Shown here: in pieces, positions 1 to 10,577 of the stretch
Layout of the letters: each line of letters opens with the position of its first letter
How positions within the stretch are numbered: position 1 is the stretch's first letter
Assembly: GCA_030435675.1 (NCBI GenBank)
Contig: JAUCMV010000035.1
Location: forward strand, 1 to 28,000
Direction: 5' to 3'
From: Steinernema hermaphroditum
Taxonomy: Eukaryota; Nematoda; Chromadorea; Rhabditida; Steinernematidae
Length of the DNA stretch: 28,000 bases
Notes under the pieces: model-generated
Database searches by the model: none
Told to the model about the DNA's origin: nothing
What the model saw: the letters and a program-made list of their open reading frames with translations, nothing else
Translations under genes and position numbers: made by a program

Positions 1-195
1 ATGCCCGCGCAAACTAATGGGAACGCTGCATTCTATTCGGATCCGTCTGCTCCACCGAAATCAGAAGAAAATCAGCGACCACGGTGTGACTATGTTCTTC
101 TTTGTGCATATATGAGACGTCCTGCACGGCGTAAGCCGTTGATTCGGGAAGATAAATCGTGTAAAAAATCGTGTAAAATCGCGTGCTTTCGTCGG
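1..195 (+). repeat. Interspersed repeat, copy 1 (cut by window start)
   Basis: This stretch aligns with the reverse complement of about 22988-23190. The first 78 bases match with six substitutions and no gap, starting at ATG in both copies. Beyond that the match continues with small gaps through a shared block around TGCACGGCGTAAGCC and a TTGATTCGGGAA block, then an AT-rich tail with repeated TCGTGTAAAA units. The first 26 codons are open in both copies and read M-x-A-Q-x-N-G-N-A-A-F. However, five of the six differences change the amino acid, so protein constraint is not evident. It may be a mobile-element fragment or a duplicated gene start. The left edge is unknown because the window begins here. 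Confidence 0.75.
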
Positions 196-1418
196 TTTTG
201 GATCAATTTTTGACTGCATCAGATCACTTTCAGCACGAGTTGAGGCCGATTGATCCGTGTTGATGGCATTTTGATCGCCATCGTTGCAATTTTAGATCAG
301 CCGACGAAATCTCCTCGACGAGTCGATGTCGGTCACGCCGAATTTGCTAGGAGAAGGAAGCGCCAGATAGCAAGGGTTGAAAACAGACTACTTTAGTATT
401 CCACGCCTGTCCCTCCGAACGATGGTCACTCGGTTGAAAGAAACCATTTTTCAGAGCTAACAAACGCCTCCACATCTCAACAAAACAGCACTGTATTTTT
501 TGGAATGTTAACAAGAATTAAACCGGAATTTGTACTTTATTGCTTAGCCCTTAGTTGTAATAACCGGTCTACAACAGTGGTCCATAAAATTCACCAAGGT
601 CAAGACAATCTAAAAGGTTACCAAAGAGTCCATTTTGAGCAAAAGTCGGGCTTTTCTTCATGATAGTTGCCTGAGAACCGGCTAAAGCCACGCAAAACAC
701 CGTGTTGGGCGTCGTAAATTACACAAGCGCAAAAAATGCGATCATTTTAAGTACTTATGGGCATAATTTTTCCTTCAAAGCTTAGGACCCGAACTTGACC
801 TGCACCCTTGTCTGGATCCCGGAACGATCTGGAAGACCAGATTTCTGAGGTTTTCTGTCGATTCCACGTTGTAGAGCGTATGAAAAAACCCCTGCTTCTG
901 TTTTATCCCATGAAAAATGGAGAAAATGCGAATTCCGGACGTGGAAACCACGTTGCATGGAACATTGCAGCGATCCGCCAAACATCGAAATTCGAAAAGA
1001 CGTGGACATTCCGGACAAGAGTCCTGAAGAAGACTGTATGGATCGATGGAATGACCACCGAGCCCTACTCGCAATTCTCAGTGGATTTGATGTGCCTGTG
1101 AACTCTTCGCACACAAGTGGTAACGGACTCATTCGACAGCAAGACCAGTCGCTATGTGAACGATCCTGTCCTCGAAGACGCCTTCGCTCGTCTGAAGCAG
1201 CGCTCCGCCTTCGCCAACCGACGCTCCTGCTCGTTCTCCGTTGAATTTCTTTGGTGCCGGTACTTCCAAAGGCGCAGAGCCTCCAAAGAGGGAGCCGCAA
1301 GCTGACGTCATTTAAGTTCCAAACAGGGTTCTCCTTCAACCCTATTAAAAAGGGGACAGTAGCTCCGAAGCCACTGTCGTACTTGTTCAATGGCGAGCAA
1401 CTAAAGCCGAAACCTCTC
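196..1418. other. No supported gene
   Basis: I see no convincing gene here. A coding-looking patch on the + strand at about 957-1100 and phenylalanine-rich text (F-x-F patterns) at about 1305-1370 could be remnants of the coding region that follows, but frames do not connect. A palindromic TGACGTCA lies at 1303-1310. Confidence 0.5.
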
Positions 1419-2205
1419 AGAATGAAGTGTCAACTGCGTCCAAGACATTCAGTTTTGTGAAGCCTACGTTCTCGTTCACTACCGCGAAGCAGAAGGCTGT
1501 AAGTGTTATTGTCTACCAACTACGGCTACGTTTCTCGTTTCTAAGGACGAGCAAGAGAAGGAAAGGTTGCTGATGGCTAAGGCGGCTGACGAGAGGGCCG
1601 CTAAGCAAAAAGCGGAGGAAGCTGCTCGAGTGGCTAAGGAAAAAGAGATTGAGGCAGCGAAGAAGTAAGTTTGAAATCACTTATCTGTATGTTAAATGGT
1701 CGATTTATCTCAGAGAGGCTCAGATCAAGGAGACGATTGAGAAGAAGCTGCGCGAAAGAGCCGAAAAGATCGAACAGGCTAAGCAACAGCGAGAAAAGCT
1801 GATTGAAGAACTTAGCACAGCAATGTTTTCGAAATGCTTTGAATCGGCCACGGACACTGTCGTAGCCACTGCCAGTGAAATAACAATTTGGTAGGAGCTT
1901 GTTCTCTAAATACGTTAATAAATGTGCTATTTAGTGTTGCACACAAGGAAAGAAAAGAAAGTTCGTACTGGATGTAGTTTCCCCTGTCGCCAATAAGTTG
2001 ATTGAGGAAGTGGTTTCTGGACAGATAGATGAAATCTGTTCTTCTACCGTCGTGTTGGATGTAGTGCCCACTGTCAACAATAAGTTTATTGAAGAAGTGG
2101 TTTCTGTTCAAATAGATCAGATCTGTTCTTCTATCTTCAAGCACGATGTGGTGGATGTTTTAAATGATCTTTGTGGGAAATTAGCGAGCGGATTCTTATC
2201 ACAAG
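1419..2205 (+). pseudogene. Charged coiled-coil coding fragment, possibly GANP/Sac3-like, apparently broken
   Basis: Exon-like blocks are 1419-1498, 1546-1664, 1714-1890 and 1935-2205, separated by short GT-AG gaps. The first ends in Phe-rich text (FSFVKPTFSF). The next two join in frame into a Lys/Glu/Ala-rich coiled coil, from DEQEKERLLMAKAADE through EKIEQAKQQREKLIEEL. The fourth encodes two copies of a 29-residue unit (VLDVV...IEEVVS..ID.ICSS). The join from 1890 to 1935 is out of phase: the preceding exon leaves two extra bases while the next is open only from its first base, so I call it broken. The order Phe-rich, coiled coil, then E-E-V-V helices recalls the mRNA-export adaptor GANP/Sac3, but I see no Sac3 domain and this name is a weak guess. 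Upstream and downstream ends were not found. Confidence 0.4.
1965..2138 (+). repeat. 87-base tandem duplication inside a coding region
   Basis: Units 1965-2051 and 2052-2138 are head to tail and exactly 87 bases each, so the reading frame is kept (29 codons). The cores GTTTATTGAAGAAGTGG and GTTGATTGAGGAAGTGG, plus the shared ATCTGTTCTTCT block, show the relation. Differences are scattered point changes without gaps. Confidence 0.85.
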
Positions 2206-2745
2206 GTCAGTACTTCTTCTTTTGAATCGTATGCTGACTTCACTCGCTAGAAAACGGAGATGGGACCGTTTTGGCACATACTTTGAAAATATGAACCGTG
2301 GGATCCAGTTCGAGCAACCCGTTGAAGCTGGGCTACGTGGGACCGTTTTATTGACCCTGCTTGCTACCAAGATTAGATGAAATTGTAATAGAATGGTTCC
2401 TAGTAGAATCTCTTTATCGAAGTTTGTAGGTCCGACGCAGGACGGCTGAAGAGACATGATGAACAAGCCCCTGATAAGGAAATTGCTGTGCACTGGAGAT
2501 TGGTGCTCATAGATCAACGGATGCTGAAAGCATGACTCAGCCTGCCGGACTTTTAGATTCATGCTGGGAATGAGAGGACAACTGCATGAAGCCCTTCAAG
2601 TACGAGCTGTTTTACGCCCATCCTTTCAATGAACCTGCAGCATCCTCGAACGGAGTTGTTATCAGCAAGCTCGGAAATGGATCTCACAAGGAGAACAAGT
2701 CTTGCAAGTTGTAAAATACCTTCGTTTTAACACTCGCAAACATTT
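2206..2745. other. Coding-looking scraps, no gene resolved
   Basis: A 3' splice-like CTAG at about 2250 is followed by open text with RRWDRFGTYFENMN. A short + strand ORF (2586-2714) begins MKPFKYELFYAHPF. They may be further pieces of the 1.4-2.2 kb coding region, but stops and frame changes separate them. Confidence 0.3.
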
Positions 2746-3433
2746 TTACAGGTCAGAATCGGTATGACAAATCAATGGGCGACTCTGTTGTTGGAAATTA
2801 TAACGGTAAGAGGTGTTGATGCGTCGTTCAGCCTGCTCAATGACTCTGTAGATGTCGATTAGATTAGCAATGACATCGTAAAGTGTTATCCAAGCATGCT
2901 TCATTTCGTCAGTGAGAAGGCCGCCGTTAGTTTCGCGCACAACTTGAACGACCGGCACGTTGTGCGGTCGCTTCACGGTCTGATAGGTGCTTATAAACCA
3001 TGATGCCTACTTCTTACCATAAGCATAGAATACTGAAGTTCCATTTGATGTGTGATTGGGTACTAGATCCGCTTTCCAGGGAATTGCTGATAAGCTTTGC
3101 ATCGTCGTCCATGGCAGTCTTGCATGGTCCGCAGATCAGGGTCATGTAGTCCTATGCGTGATCTGCCGGGTTTCTGGCGCGCAATTAAGTGGATTATTTC
3201 GAAGACAAAGCCATTTTTCCAAATGTTCTTGATAGAGGTTTGTCGATCGCCGAAGAAGTCTGATGAGGGTTTGCTAACCAGTCATGTACTTTAACCTACC
3301 GAATGAGTATATTCAGCGCATTGGGAATCGCCTGTTGCTCCATTTTTGTAAACGTCTCTTGGATGATTTCTCTCTGGCGTTCGGTCAATCTGTTCGTTTG
3401 CGCGTAGATCTTTGGATTTATCGATGCGGTATC
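2746..3433 (-). pseudogene. Globin-like gene remnant
   Basis: Reading leftward on the minus strand, three globin-like pieces appear in the right order. About 3433-3300 gives a helix-A-like segment (LTERQREIIQETFTKMEQQ). About 3290-3040 gives a CD-region piece (SIKNIW) and, in another frame, an E/F-helix-like piece (DYMTLI, AMDDDAKLISNSLES). About 2976-2746 gives a G/H-helix-like piece (EMKHAWITLYDVIANLIDIY) after an intron-like GTAAG...CAG gap. The middle piece needs a frame change and carries an in-frame TAG at 3152-3154, just after His-Ala. Nematodes have many divergent globins, which fits. Proximal and distal histidines cannot be assigned with certainty. The gene is most likely dead; a badly modelled live gene with extra introns is the alternative. 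Confidence 0.5.
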
Positions 3434-4243
3434 TTGCAATTTTTGGTTTCTCAACTGCGCGTAGCGCAGTACTTAACAGCCAAACAATCAGAACTTACCT
3501 GTGGAAACGACCTGGGCGATTGGCTTGCGTTCGCAGGTTGGTGCGACCGCGTTGAACCGTTTTGCATTTCTACACGCTTAACGGTAGGTGGCTCTATTGT
3601 AGGGTGGAAATATGGTTCGTGTCTTGACTGCGGCAAAGTATGCGATACATTTAGTCAGCTGTATAGCAAATAGTTAGGCGCAATGATGAAGCAGATTCAG
3701 CTCGACTTTTGAGACATTAGGGGAGGGGGAAATGGCGTTCAACACTACTTCAGCGCTAGCGCACTTGTTTCCAGGCAATCATCCGGCTTGACATTGCGTT
3801 GGTGAATTGGGGAGGTGTTATTTTAAGCATCCAGTTTGATACGCAGAAGCATCATGCAGATCGATTACACAAACAACCCGCTTTAGATTTAGTTATTTCA
3901 GGTATGAAAATAATATGTGAGCCGAACCATGGAAGCGGAGACAAAACGGGCAAACTGCACGAACCAATGGTGATATAATTACGGGTTTCCTGGTGTCTCT
4001 ATTGTACAAATCGACCACCAAGGGTGTTAATGTTAATACCGGTAATGCTTAAAGATGTCCTTGAATAAAAAAGAAACTTTGTCATCGCTATTCAATCACA
4101 CATCCAGTAAAACGGTATTCTCATGGCGGCGTTTCTCAGTCCGTTATCTCTTGGGCAGTAACGATGACGACGTCGGTGCCCTTATGTTTAATTGATGACC
4201 GCTGTTGCTATCTTCACTGTGTGACGGTTGTCGTTTTCGTTGC
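3434..4243. other. No supported gene
   Basis: Both strands show only short, composition-like open frames here. A further 5' exon of the globin-like remnant could lie in this stretch, but I could not identify one. Confidence 0.4.
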
Positions 4244-5179
4244 AGAGTGCCGGAAGATGTGGATATGGTGTTTCCGGATACAACTTTTTCTAGGATGCTT
4301 AGGTTTTGTTAATGCATTCAAGGATTCTTCTCTTCTACCAGATGTAAGTTCAATCAAAGTCAAATACACCTTCTCCTCTGGTCCTTGATTAACGAAAAAA
4401 AGATGATACATCGACTAAGAAAACACAGCAATAAAATAATTGAATCCGAAGAACGCTTGGATCTTTTCTAACGTAGAACCACTTTAGGCTTGTTTTCCGA
4501 TGTGATTAATGTCACCAAAACACATTGTTTTTATAGGAAAAGGTTTACAGTTGAAGGATTGCTGGATCCTCCTTGCAAGAGCATATAATTATGGGTGAAA
4601 TTTTGTACAAAAATAAATATAAATGCATTTTTCGCTCTGTCCACGTCGGAATTACGGTTTATTTCAGCTCATTGAATCATCAGGAAAGAAATGCTGGGGA
4701 TACGAGAAAGGGCTGTTCATTTGAGAACAGCTACTCGAAGGATCGACTTAGATGCCACAAGCCCAGTAGATGGTAGAAACCCAGTCACTTGTATGCCAGT
4801 TGCTTAAACTCTTCTGCTCTCTTCAGGCCTAGCGCTCGAACAAAAGAAGATCAGATGAACGCTTTCTTCGATCAAGCAGATTTCGGATATGTGCGCCAAC
4901 GAATGGAATCCATGCAGCCTATTTGCTCGCTCGAATAGAGAGGTATTCTGCCACCTTGGACACTTTCTCATACCCTTCATAGAGTGGCGCCTTTCTGGAA
5001 TAAACCGACCACCTACGCTTTTGTCGTGGTCGTAACATCCCTCTTCGGGTTCAAGAGTTTGAACGCGCAAAACGATCGAAAAAGGTATCGCGACGATGTG
5101 ATCCACGAGGGAGAAGTCGGAGGTGACTGTGATTCGTTCGACAAGGAGCTACTCCCGGAAGCGCTCCGATGAGAAGGGG

Positions 5180-5506
5180 TATCTGCAGAGTTGGTAGGTG
5201 CTTGATGGCATAAGTTTCACGTTTCTGCCGAAGGCGAGAACTATCGAATATCGTTTTTACAACAAAGCTGAGCGACCGTCGGTGCTGTCGCCATTACGCT
5301 TGTTTTCACAAAGTGGCTTCCCGAAAGGCGACAACCGCTACTGTGTGATGGGAATTGGGGGAGGCGGAAACGGAAATTGGAGCTATTTGGACATTTCAAG
5401 CTATTTTTACTATCCTACTAACATCATATGGAATATTTGTGAAAGTCACCAAAATTATGTGAAGGGGATAAAAGAGAGTTATCTGCAGAGTTGGTAGGTG
5501 CTTGAT
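5180..5506 (+). repeat. 27-base exact direct repeat, exactly 300 bases apart
   Basis: 5180-5206 and 5480-5506 are identical, beginning TATCTGCAGAGTTGG and ending TGCTTGAT. The left copy spans the end of an EOGT exon (residues YLQSW) and its GTAGGT donor. Sequence flanking the two copies is not similar, so this is not a simple tandem duplication; an insertion of about 273 bases with a duplicated target, or a repair event, would fit. Confidence 0.85.
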
Positions 5507-6769
5507 TACAGCCCCTCAAAGGGTGATAAGAATTTCCGTTTCCAAAAATATAATGTCGCCTGCTAGACTGTCGGACTTAATGCGTTTTTGTACCAGGAAG
5601 TAGATTTTGGAATAACGTGATTTCGTCTGAATTTCTTTTAAATTTGATTTTCGATCACCACAAGACGAATTCATTAGAGTGCTTCCTGGAGATGTCACAT
5701 TTAGAGGACATAGAACAAACATCTTGCGAGCCCTGAAAGTGTGACCAGTAGGCACAATTTTCTTTCAGACACTCACGATTAAAATTCAAAATCCAGTTTC
5801 CACTGATCTCATACACTTGATTTCTGAGAACTTAATATCAAAAAGCACTCCATCGAAAATCGAAAATAGGGAAAGCTAAATTTGGATGTTCAGGGATACG
5901 GTGTTTCAGTGTATGCTATTTTGCCTTGCTAGCTAACAAGCCCCTAAACCGGAAATTATGTTTCCAACTTGCATTTTCAGGGGCCACGAACTCTCAAATT
6001 TCGAATCTAGTAGCGAATATGCAGTTACTGACAAAAACTGTGACATTATCTACGAAAGACCGACGATTCTGTTCAAGCTGGACGCGTCAGTTAACATGTA
6101 CCACCACTTCTGCGACTTCATAAACCTCTTTGCATCACAGTTCATTAATGGAACCTTCAACGACGACGTCGACATTATGTGGTGGGAAACGGTAGATTCG
6201 CTCATTATTGTTTTTGAAGTTGCAAAACTATATTCTTACTACACTGGCTACCAAGTCGATGCTTGGTGCCACCTGGAAGGCCTTCTCTAAACACGCACCG
6301 CACGAACTCATTTCCTTGGATCAAAAGAGAGTTTGCTTCCGTAACGTCATGTTCCCTCTTTTGGCTCGACAGCGAATTGGTCCCTACTACAATATGCCTT
6401 TGGTTGGACTTTTTTTAAGAAGAATATGAAAACACAAATGAGCTTAGATTGACGGTTGTGAGGGTAGTGGTCTCATGGCTGTCTTTCGCCCATCAACTAC
6501 TGGACTGACTGAAAATCCCTCAGCACGGACCTCTTCTAGGAAAGCTGCGAATTACGATTTTTGTCCAGAAGCACGCTTCATCGACGGATCAACAATGTCA
6601 ATGAGGTACGTTTATTTTTGAACTCCTAGCTCCAGTTGAGATGGCTCTGATTTCCGCTCGTTTGTACGCCAATCGATGCGATGTCGGGTTCGTCATCCTC
6701 GAGTTTTCTTACTTGCTTGAGTTCGATGGGCACTAAGACGGTCTGAAACACTCGCCTCGATAAAGTCGA

Positions 6770-7385
6770 CTAAAAGAGTAGACCAACTTGATGACCTAAG
6801 TTGGGTTGACTCATGAAATATCCTTTGGTCACCTGTCCATCGCTTATGGAACGAAGGTTCTTGAACAATGTATAGAGAATGATCGCAGAAGTTGTGGCTA
6901 AAAAGCACAAGTCGTAGTCGTGTTTTTGGGCCTCGGTTGCCATACCGTATATGGGCGTTAGGATCATATGTAGATTGTACATGGCGACGCGGGTATTTGT
7001 GACTATCCGATTCGAGTTGAGGGAGGTTGGCCTGGGCAAAATGCCACCCAGCTCCCCGAATCTGTTTGTCTTCTCCGTAGACCAAGTAAGCTGTCCAAAA
7101 AAACAGCGCCACGCTTGCGATGAAACATATACTTGTGGTAACGCAGCATACAATCTTAATAGGTCGATCTTAATTAGGCGTATTCATCCGACGTCAGGCG
7201 TACAAGCATGTATTCCATCGTTCGTCGTTTGATGTAGTAGAGAATGATGGAAGTGTTGAGTGTGAAAAAGATCTTTGCGATAAGGGCAATGTTGTAAGGA
7301 GATCCATCGTAGAATAGGCAAATGATTGCGAAGATTAGCTGGAAGTTTACGTTTGCTTTTCGATGAGACTACGGTAATGACGGAT
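6770..7385 (-). pseudogene. Multi-pass membrane protein pieces, unrecognised
   Basis: On the minus strand, 7385 down to about 7230 encodes two hydrophobic stretches (FQLIFAIICLF and IFFTLNTSIILYYIKRR). A GTACGC...TTAAG gap joins in frame to about 7177-7070, which encodes a long hydrophobic segment (SICFIASVALFFWTAYLVYG). A frame change near 7050 then leads to a further piece (MYNLHMILTPIYGMATEAQK, CFLATTSAIILYTLFKNL) ending near a GTGACC donor. Together this suggests four or five membrane spans with positive charges after the second. I do not recognise the family. The frame change suggests a broken gene, though an unrecognised intron is possible. It sits opposite and inside the EOGT remnant. 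Confidence 0.35.
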
Positions 7386-7807
7386 CATTTAGGCGCTGTA
7401 TGGAGGCCCCCATTGAGATTAATGTGAGGAATGAAGAGGGGACGCGAGTGGATGAGAAGAAGTCGGTTTGTGATCATCTGCTCCAACTAGAAGGATTACT
7501 GTATTACGGAGAACGTCATGATATTACAATAATGCTCAATTCAAGATTTAAAAAAAAGAAGAAAAATTCAGTTTTTGTGTATTTACTATATCTCTACGTT
7601 TCTCCACGGAAAAGCAACGAAAAGTAGTTGAATGCTTCGATTTATAACTGAGATCCAAACCTTACATGGTATGACTGTGTCATCACGGTTCCTTTCGAAT
7701 TTGACTTTCCATCGTGGCTCCGGGTTGATGGATGTTTCTCGTTGTCCGCACTACAGGTCGTTCCCTAGCGCACAAAAACGCATGTACCGTACCTGTCGAT
7801 TTTGTCG

Positions 7808-8035
7808 TTACGGTGTCGTCGGAAGCCTCTGTGGTGTCGACTCGGTGAACTTTCGTTCGTAGTTGCCTTGAAGGCCGTAGGTGTCGCGGTAGTAGATGGT
7901 TGGCGGAAAGGAACCCGTGTACTGAAACAAAGGCGTCGCGGTGATAAATGAGATATGGCTTCCGTGTTTGCAACGTCGAGCCGCGCTTACCTGCTGGACA
8001 TTGTTTGTGCGATAGGCGACGGGAGGCGCTGCCAT
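7808..8035 (-). CDS. Small hypothetical protein, optional 69-base intron
   Basis: The minus-strand frame opens at ATG (8035) with MAAPPVAYRTNNVQQ and ends at TAA (7808). Unspliced it gives 75 residues. A GTAAGC donor after the fifteenth codon and a TTTGTTTCAG acceptor bound a 69-base gap that contains no stop and is divisible by three; splicing gives 52 residues continuing YTGSFPPTIYYRDTYGLQG. The spliced form looks the more protein-like. It lies just upstream, in the same orientation, of the membrane-protein pieces at 6.8-7.4 kb and could be their N-terminal part, but I could not connect them. No family recognised. Confidence 0.35.
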   Translation of the reverse strand: MAAPPVAYRTNNVQQVSAARRCKHGSHISFITATPLFQYTGSFPPTIYYRDTYGLQGNYERKFTESTPQRLPTTP

Positions 8036-8059
8036 TAGCCGAAACGGTTTTCGCTTCCG

Positions 8060-9600
8060 ATGAGACGATACAGAGCGGGACGTCGTTGGAAGGGAGAGTA
8101 AAAGCGAATACGCGCTTTTACCGCATGAAATATAGTGCCGTCCTCGTCGCTGCTTTGATCAGCTCGTCTCGAACGCGGAGAGACAACGGCGGTTTGGAAG
8201 AAGGCCCTCCGTGACGAATAGTGTGGCGTTAGTGGCCTCCTCGGTGGTGGCCTGCGGCCCGATCGCCGACCTGTTCGGCTTTACACAACATCAAGCTAAA
8301 GGAAAGCGCCGAGGGCCGTGATTAAGTCAATATCGGTCAATAGCGCCTCATTACTCGCCTCTTTCAGTTGCTCAGATTCTACGCGAAATACCAAATGTCG
8401 AAGCACAAGTCGTCGATTACAATGAGTAAGCTAATTACATTGTTTCTGTAGGTACCTTAATCATGCTAATTTAGAAAAGTACCCTTACTTAAGCAGCTCA
8501 AAATATCACTTAATTTCAATATTTTCATGTGCTTTTATGGAAGTGGACTGACCCATATGCTGTTTCTTCCTGACTGAGCTTCTATGTTTGAAATGTAAGT
8601 GGTTTTTTTCTACTATGGTAGTGTTTACTTAGTGATACTGGTATAAGATGTAAAGCGTCATGGATAACACTTTTAATTTCATACTGTCTTTTAAATGTAT
8701 AATGTATTGGGTTGGTAAGTTGAAAATGCACCATTTTTGATTCGCGTCTATTTTCGCTTTGTGTGATCCTTGGATCAGATGGAATAATGCGTTCGTATGG
8801 GCGATTGGTTGACTTTCCAGTCGGTACGCTTCGATGCCCCACCTGCATGCCCCTCCGCTTTCTTTGAATCCTTTTATATTAATGGTCCGCGAAGCTTCCA
8901 CCTGGGCATCCGAAACACCGAACCTTCGGCAACCTCTCCCGAGGGACTATTTATTTTGAAAAGGCGGTATACTGTCTTAGCTGCGCATACGGCGGGAGCT
9001 TAGCTTCCAAGCGCACACGCTTCGATCTCTTCTTGCAATGTCACGGTGAGAACAAATTCCAAGAAGATAAAAAATTTGCCCATAAAGCACTTGACCCGAA
9101 AGTAGTTAAACTTTTTGTTGATTTAACAAACTCCAGCTGGGGGTGTACAGACAACATGGACGGCCAGCGTAGGGTGCTTCAATGCCTTAGTGGCTGATGC
9201 TACGATGCCTTTGGCTACAAGTGGAAATCGGGAACTCCGAGTTCTCACGACTCTCCGTGCCCTTGATCCGCCATCGCCTCTCATTGACCCCTGCTTTTAT
9301 TTGTATTTCTAAGTAAAAATCTTTTCCTTTATTTTTCGTGACTCTTGAGTTCAAGGGGGTTCTAGCCATATGATCCCCAGAGCTACTTGAGGGTATGGAT
9401 AAGGAAGAGAAGTCAACTATTGTGCTGCGGTCAGAACCAGGTTGAAAAGTAATGCTGCACTGTCTTATATGCGATATTATAGAAGCACGGGGCTGAAACG
9501 TATTTATATGATTGTTCAATCTCTCAGCTATAGTTTGCGACTAGCATCTAGAAAAACCTCGTTCTCTTATTCAAGATAAGGCAAGAGCTAGTAACTGGTT
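8060..9600. other. Gene-poor stretch within the EOGT remnant
   Basis: No gene is supported. The + strand is open at 8797-9003, encoding text with PSAFFESFYINGPRSF, but it has no recognisable family and no splice context. The rest is AT-rich with stops in all frames. It separates the 5' and 3' parts of the EOGT remnant. Confidence 0.4.
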
Positions 9601-10571
9601 TTTGGGATTTCAGCAGATCCAGCAGGAGCATGAATGTTTGATATTTTTGATTGCACACAAAACTGCTGCTCATCTTCAGCTGGGACTCAGGTACTTGTTA
9701 TGCATGTAGGTCTCCCACAGCTCTATCGGGTACCTACTTGTGCGGTACTGTCGGAAACATCAGCAAATAAATTAAGGCAAAGTTTTGCAATGAGGTCAAA
9801 AACGGACAAAATGGAACTTTTCGACCCGGAATCTCTCCTGTTCTGCAGTGAAATGGCCAGACTTCTCGCCAGAAAGTGTACAGAGGCTGAGCACTTAAAT
9901 GGTGAATACACCCATTGAAATCTGTGCGAAAGCACACAACGTAATGATTCATTTTTAAAAATGGTGCATTTTCCGCTTACCCGGCTTAATAGTTTTATCA
10001 AGGGTTCGCTAATCAGCGAGGCCTTCATTCCTGTCGCGATGTCATGTCACACTCAATCTGTAATAAAGGCATCAGACGAAGTTGTACTAACTGTTTATGT
10101 TTCACAAGATCACATGACATTCAGCGTTCCACTCAACAAATGCATCTCAGCACCTCTGAATGAATGTTGATTTAATCTAACAATCCTTTAGGATACAACT
10201 GCGACGACGAACACTCGCTACAAAAGATCTGGCTAGATTTCAAGAGGTGTTAAGTACTGGACGTGGACGAAGATGGACAAACTGCATGAAGAGTACGAAG
10301 GCCGGCATCCAACAGACAAAACTCCTCACAAGAAATTCACGAACTATTCATTTGACAAAGACGAGTTTCTAAAGGATTGTCCTACAGGTTCAATAGCCTA
10401 TACCAATTTGTTCCTCAGTTTTGTCTGATTTCAGATGATCGAGTACGTGCGTCGTCATCCTGAATTCGTCGAGCAACAGCGAATCCTCCGCCGAAGAGCC
10501 GCGGGAGCAGAACTGTGAACTCACTTGCCACTTCACTTAAATCTCATTTGTTTATTTTCTGGCTACTGCCC

Positions 10572-10577
10572 AATAAA
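10572..10577 (+). terminator. Poly(A) signal AATAAA after the EOGT remnant
   Basis: AATAAA lies 54 bases after the last EOGT stop codon (10516-10518), a normal distance for nematode 3' UTRs. It supports 10435-10518 as a true former terminal exon. Confidence 0.6.

Larger units (their letters stand above)
4257..10518 (+). pseudogene. EOGT: Decayed EOGT (EGF-domain O-GlcNAc transferase, GT61 family)
   Basis: EOGT adds O-GlcNAc to EGF domains of secreted proteins in the ER. Pieces appear in order. 4257-4343 is a signal-peptide exon (MWIWCFRIQLFLGCLGF) with a splice acceptor 11 bases upstream. 4678-4772 carries KCWGYEKG. 4827-5193 carries QADFGYVRQRME, then GEVGGDCDSF and GYLQSW. 5981-6191 carries FKLDASVNMYHHFCDFINLF, the family hallmark. 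6256-6605 carries TWKAFS, QKRVCF and LKIPQHGPLLGKLRITI. 10192-10387 carries KFTNYSFDKDEF. 10435-10518 ends in an ER-tail-like AGAEL. Lesions include an extra G near 4713, TAG near 4937, a frameshift near 5165, a frameshift and TGA near 6505-6513, an extra T near 6566, and several indels at 10215-10245. The catalytic core between 6.6 and 10.2 kb is nearly gone; MHVGLPQL near 9700 may be a relic. Loss of function is inferred; the family call is strong. Confidence 0.85.

Noticed and set aside
775..1390. Long overlapping minus-strand frames
   Set aside because: They have no family signature, and overlap coding-looking + strand text. They look like chance openness from GC-rich codons.
3275..3300. 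A 26-base GT...AG gap in the globin-like remnant that would restore frame as an ultra-short intron
   Set aside because: Functional introns in this window are 41 bases or longer. The same remnant has a stop codon, so a decayed exon junction is simpler. A similar 26-base gap in the last EOGT exon (from about 10245) is explained by indels.
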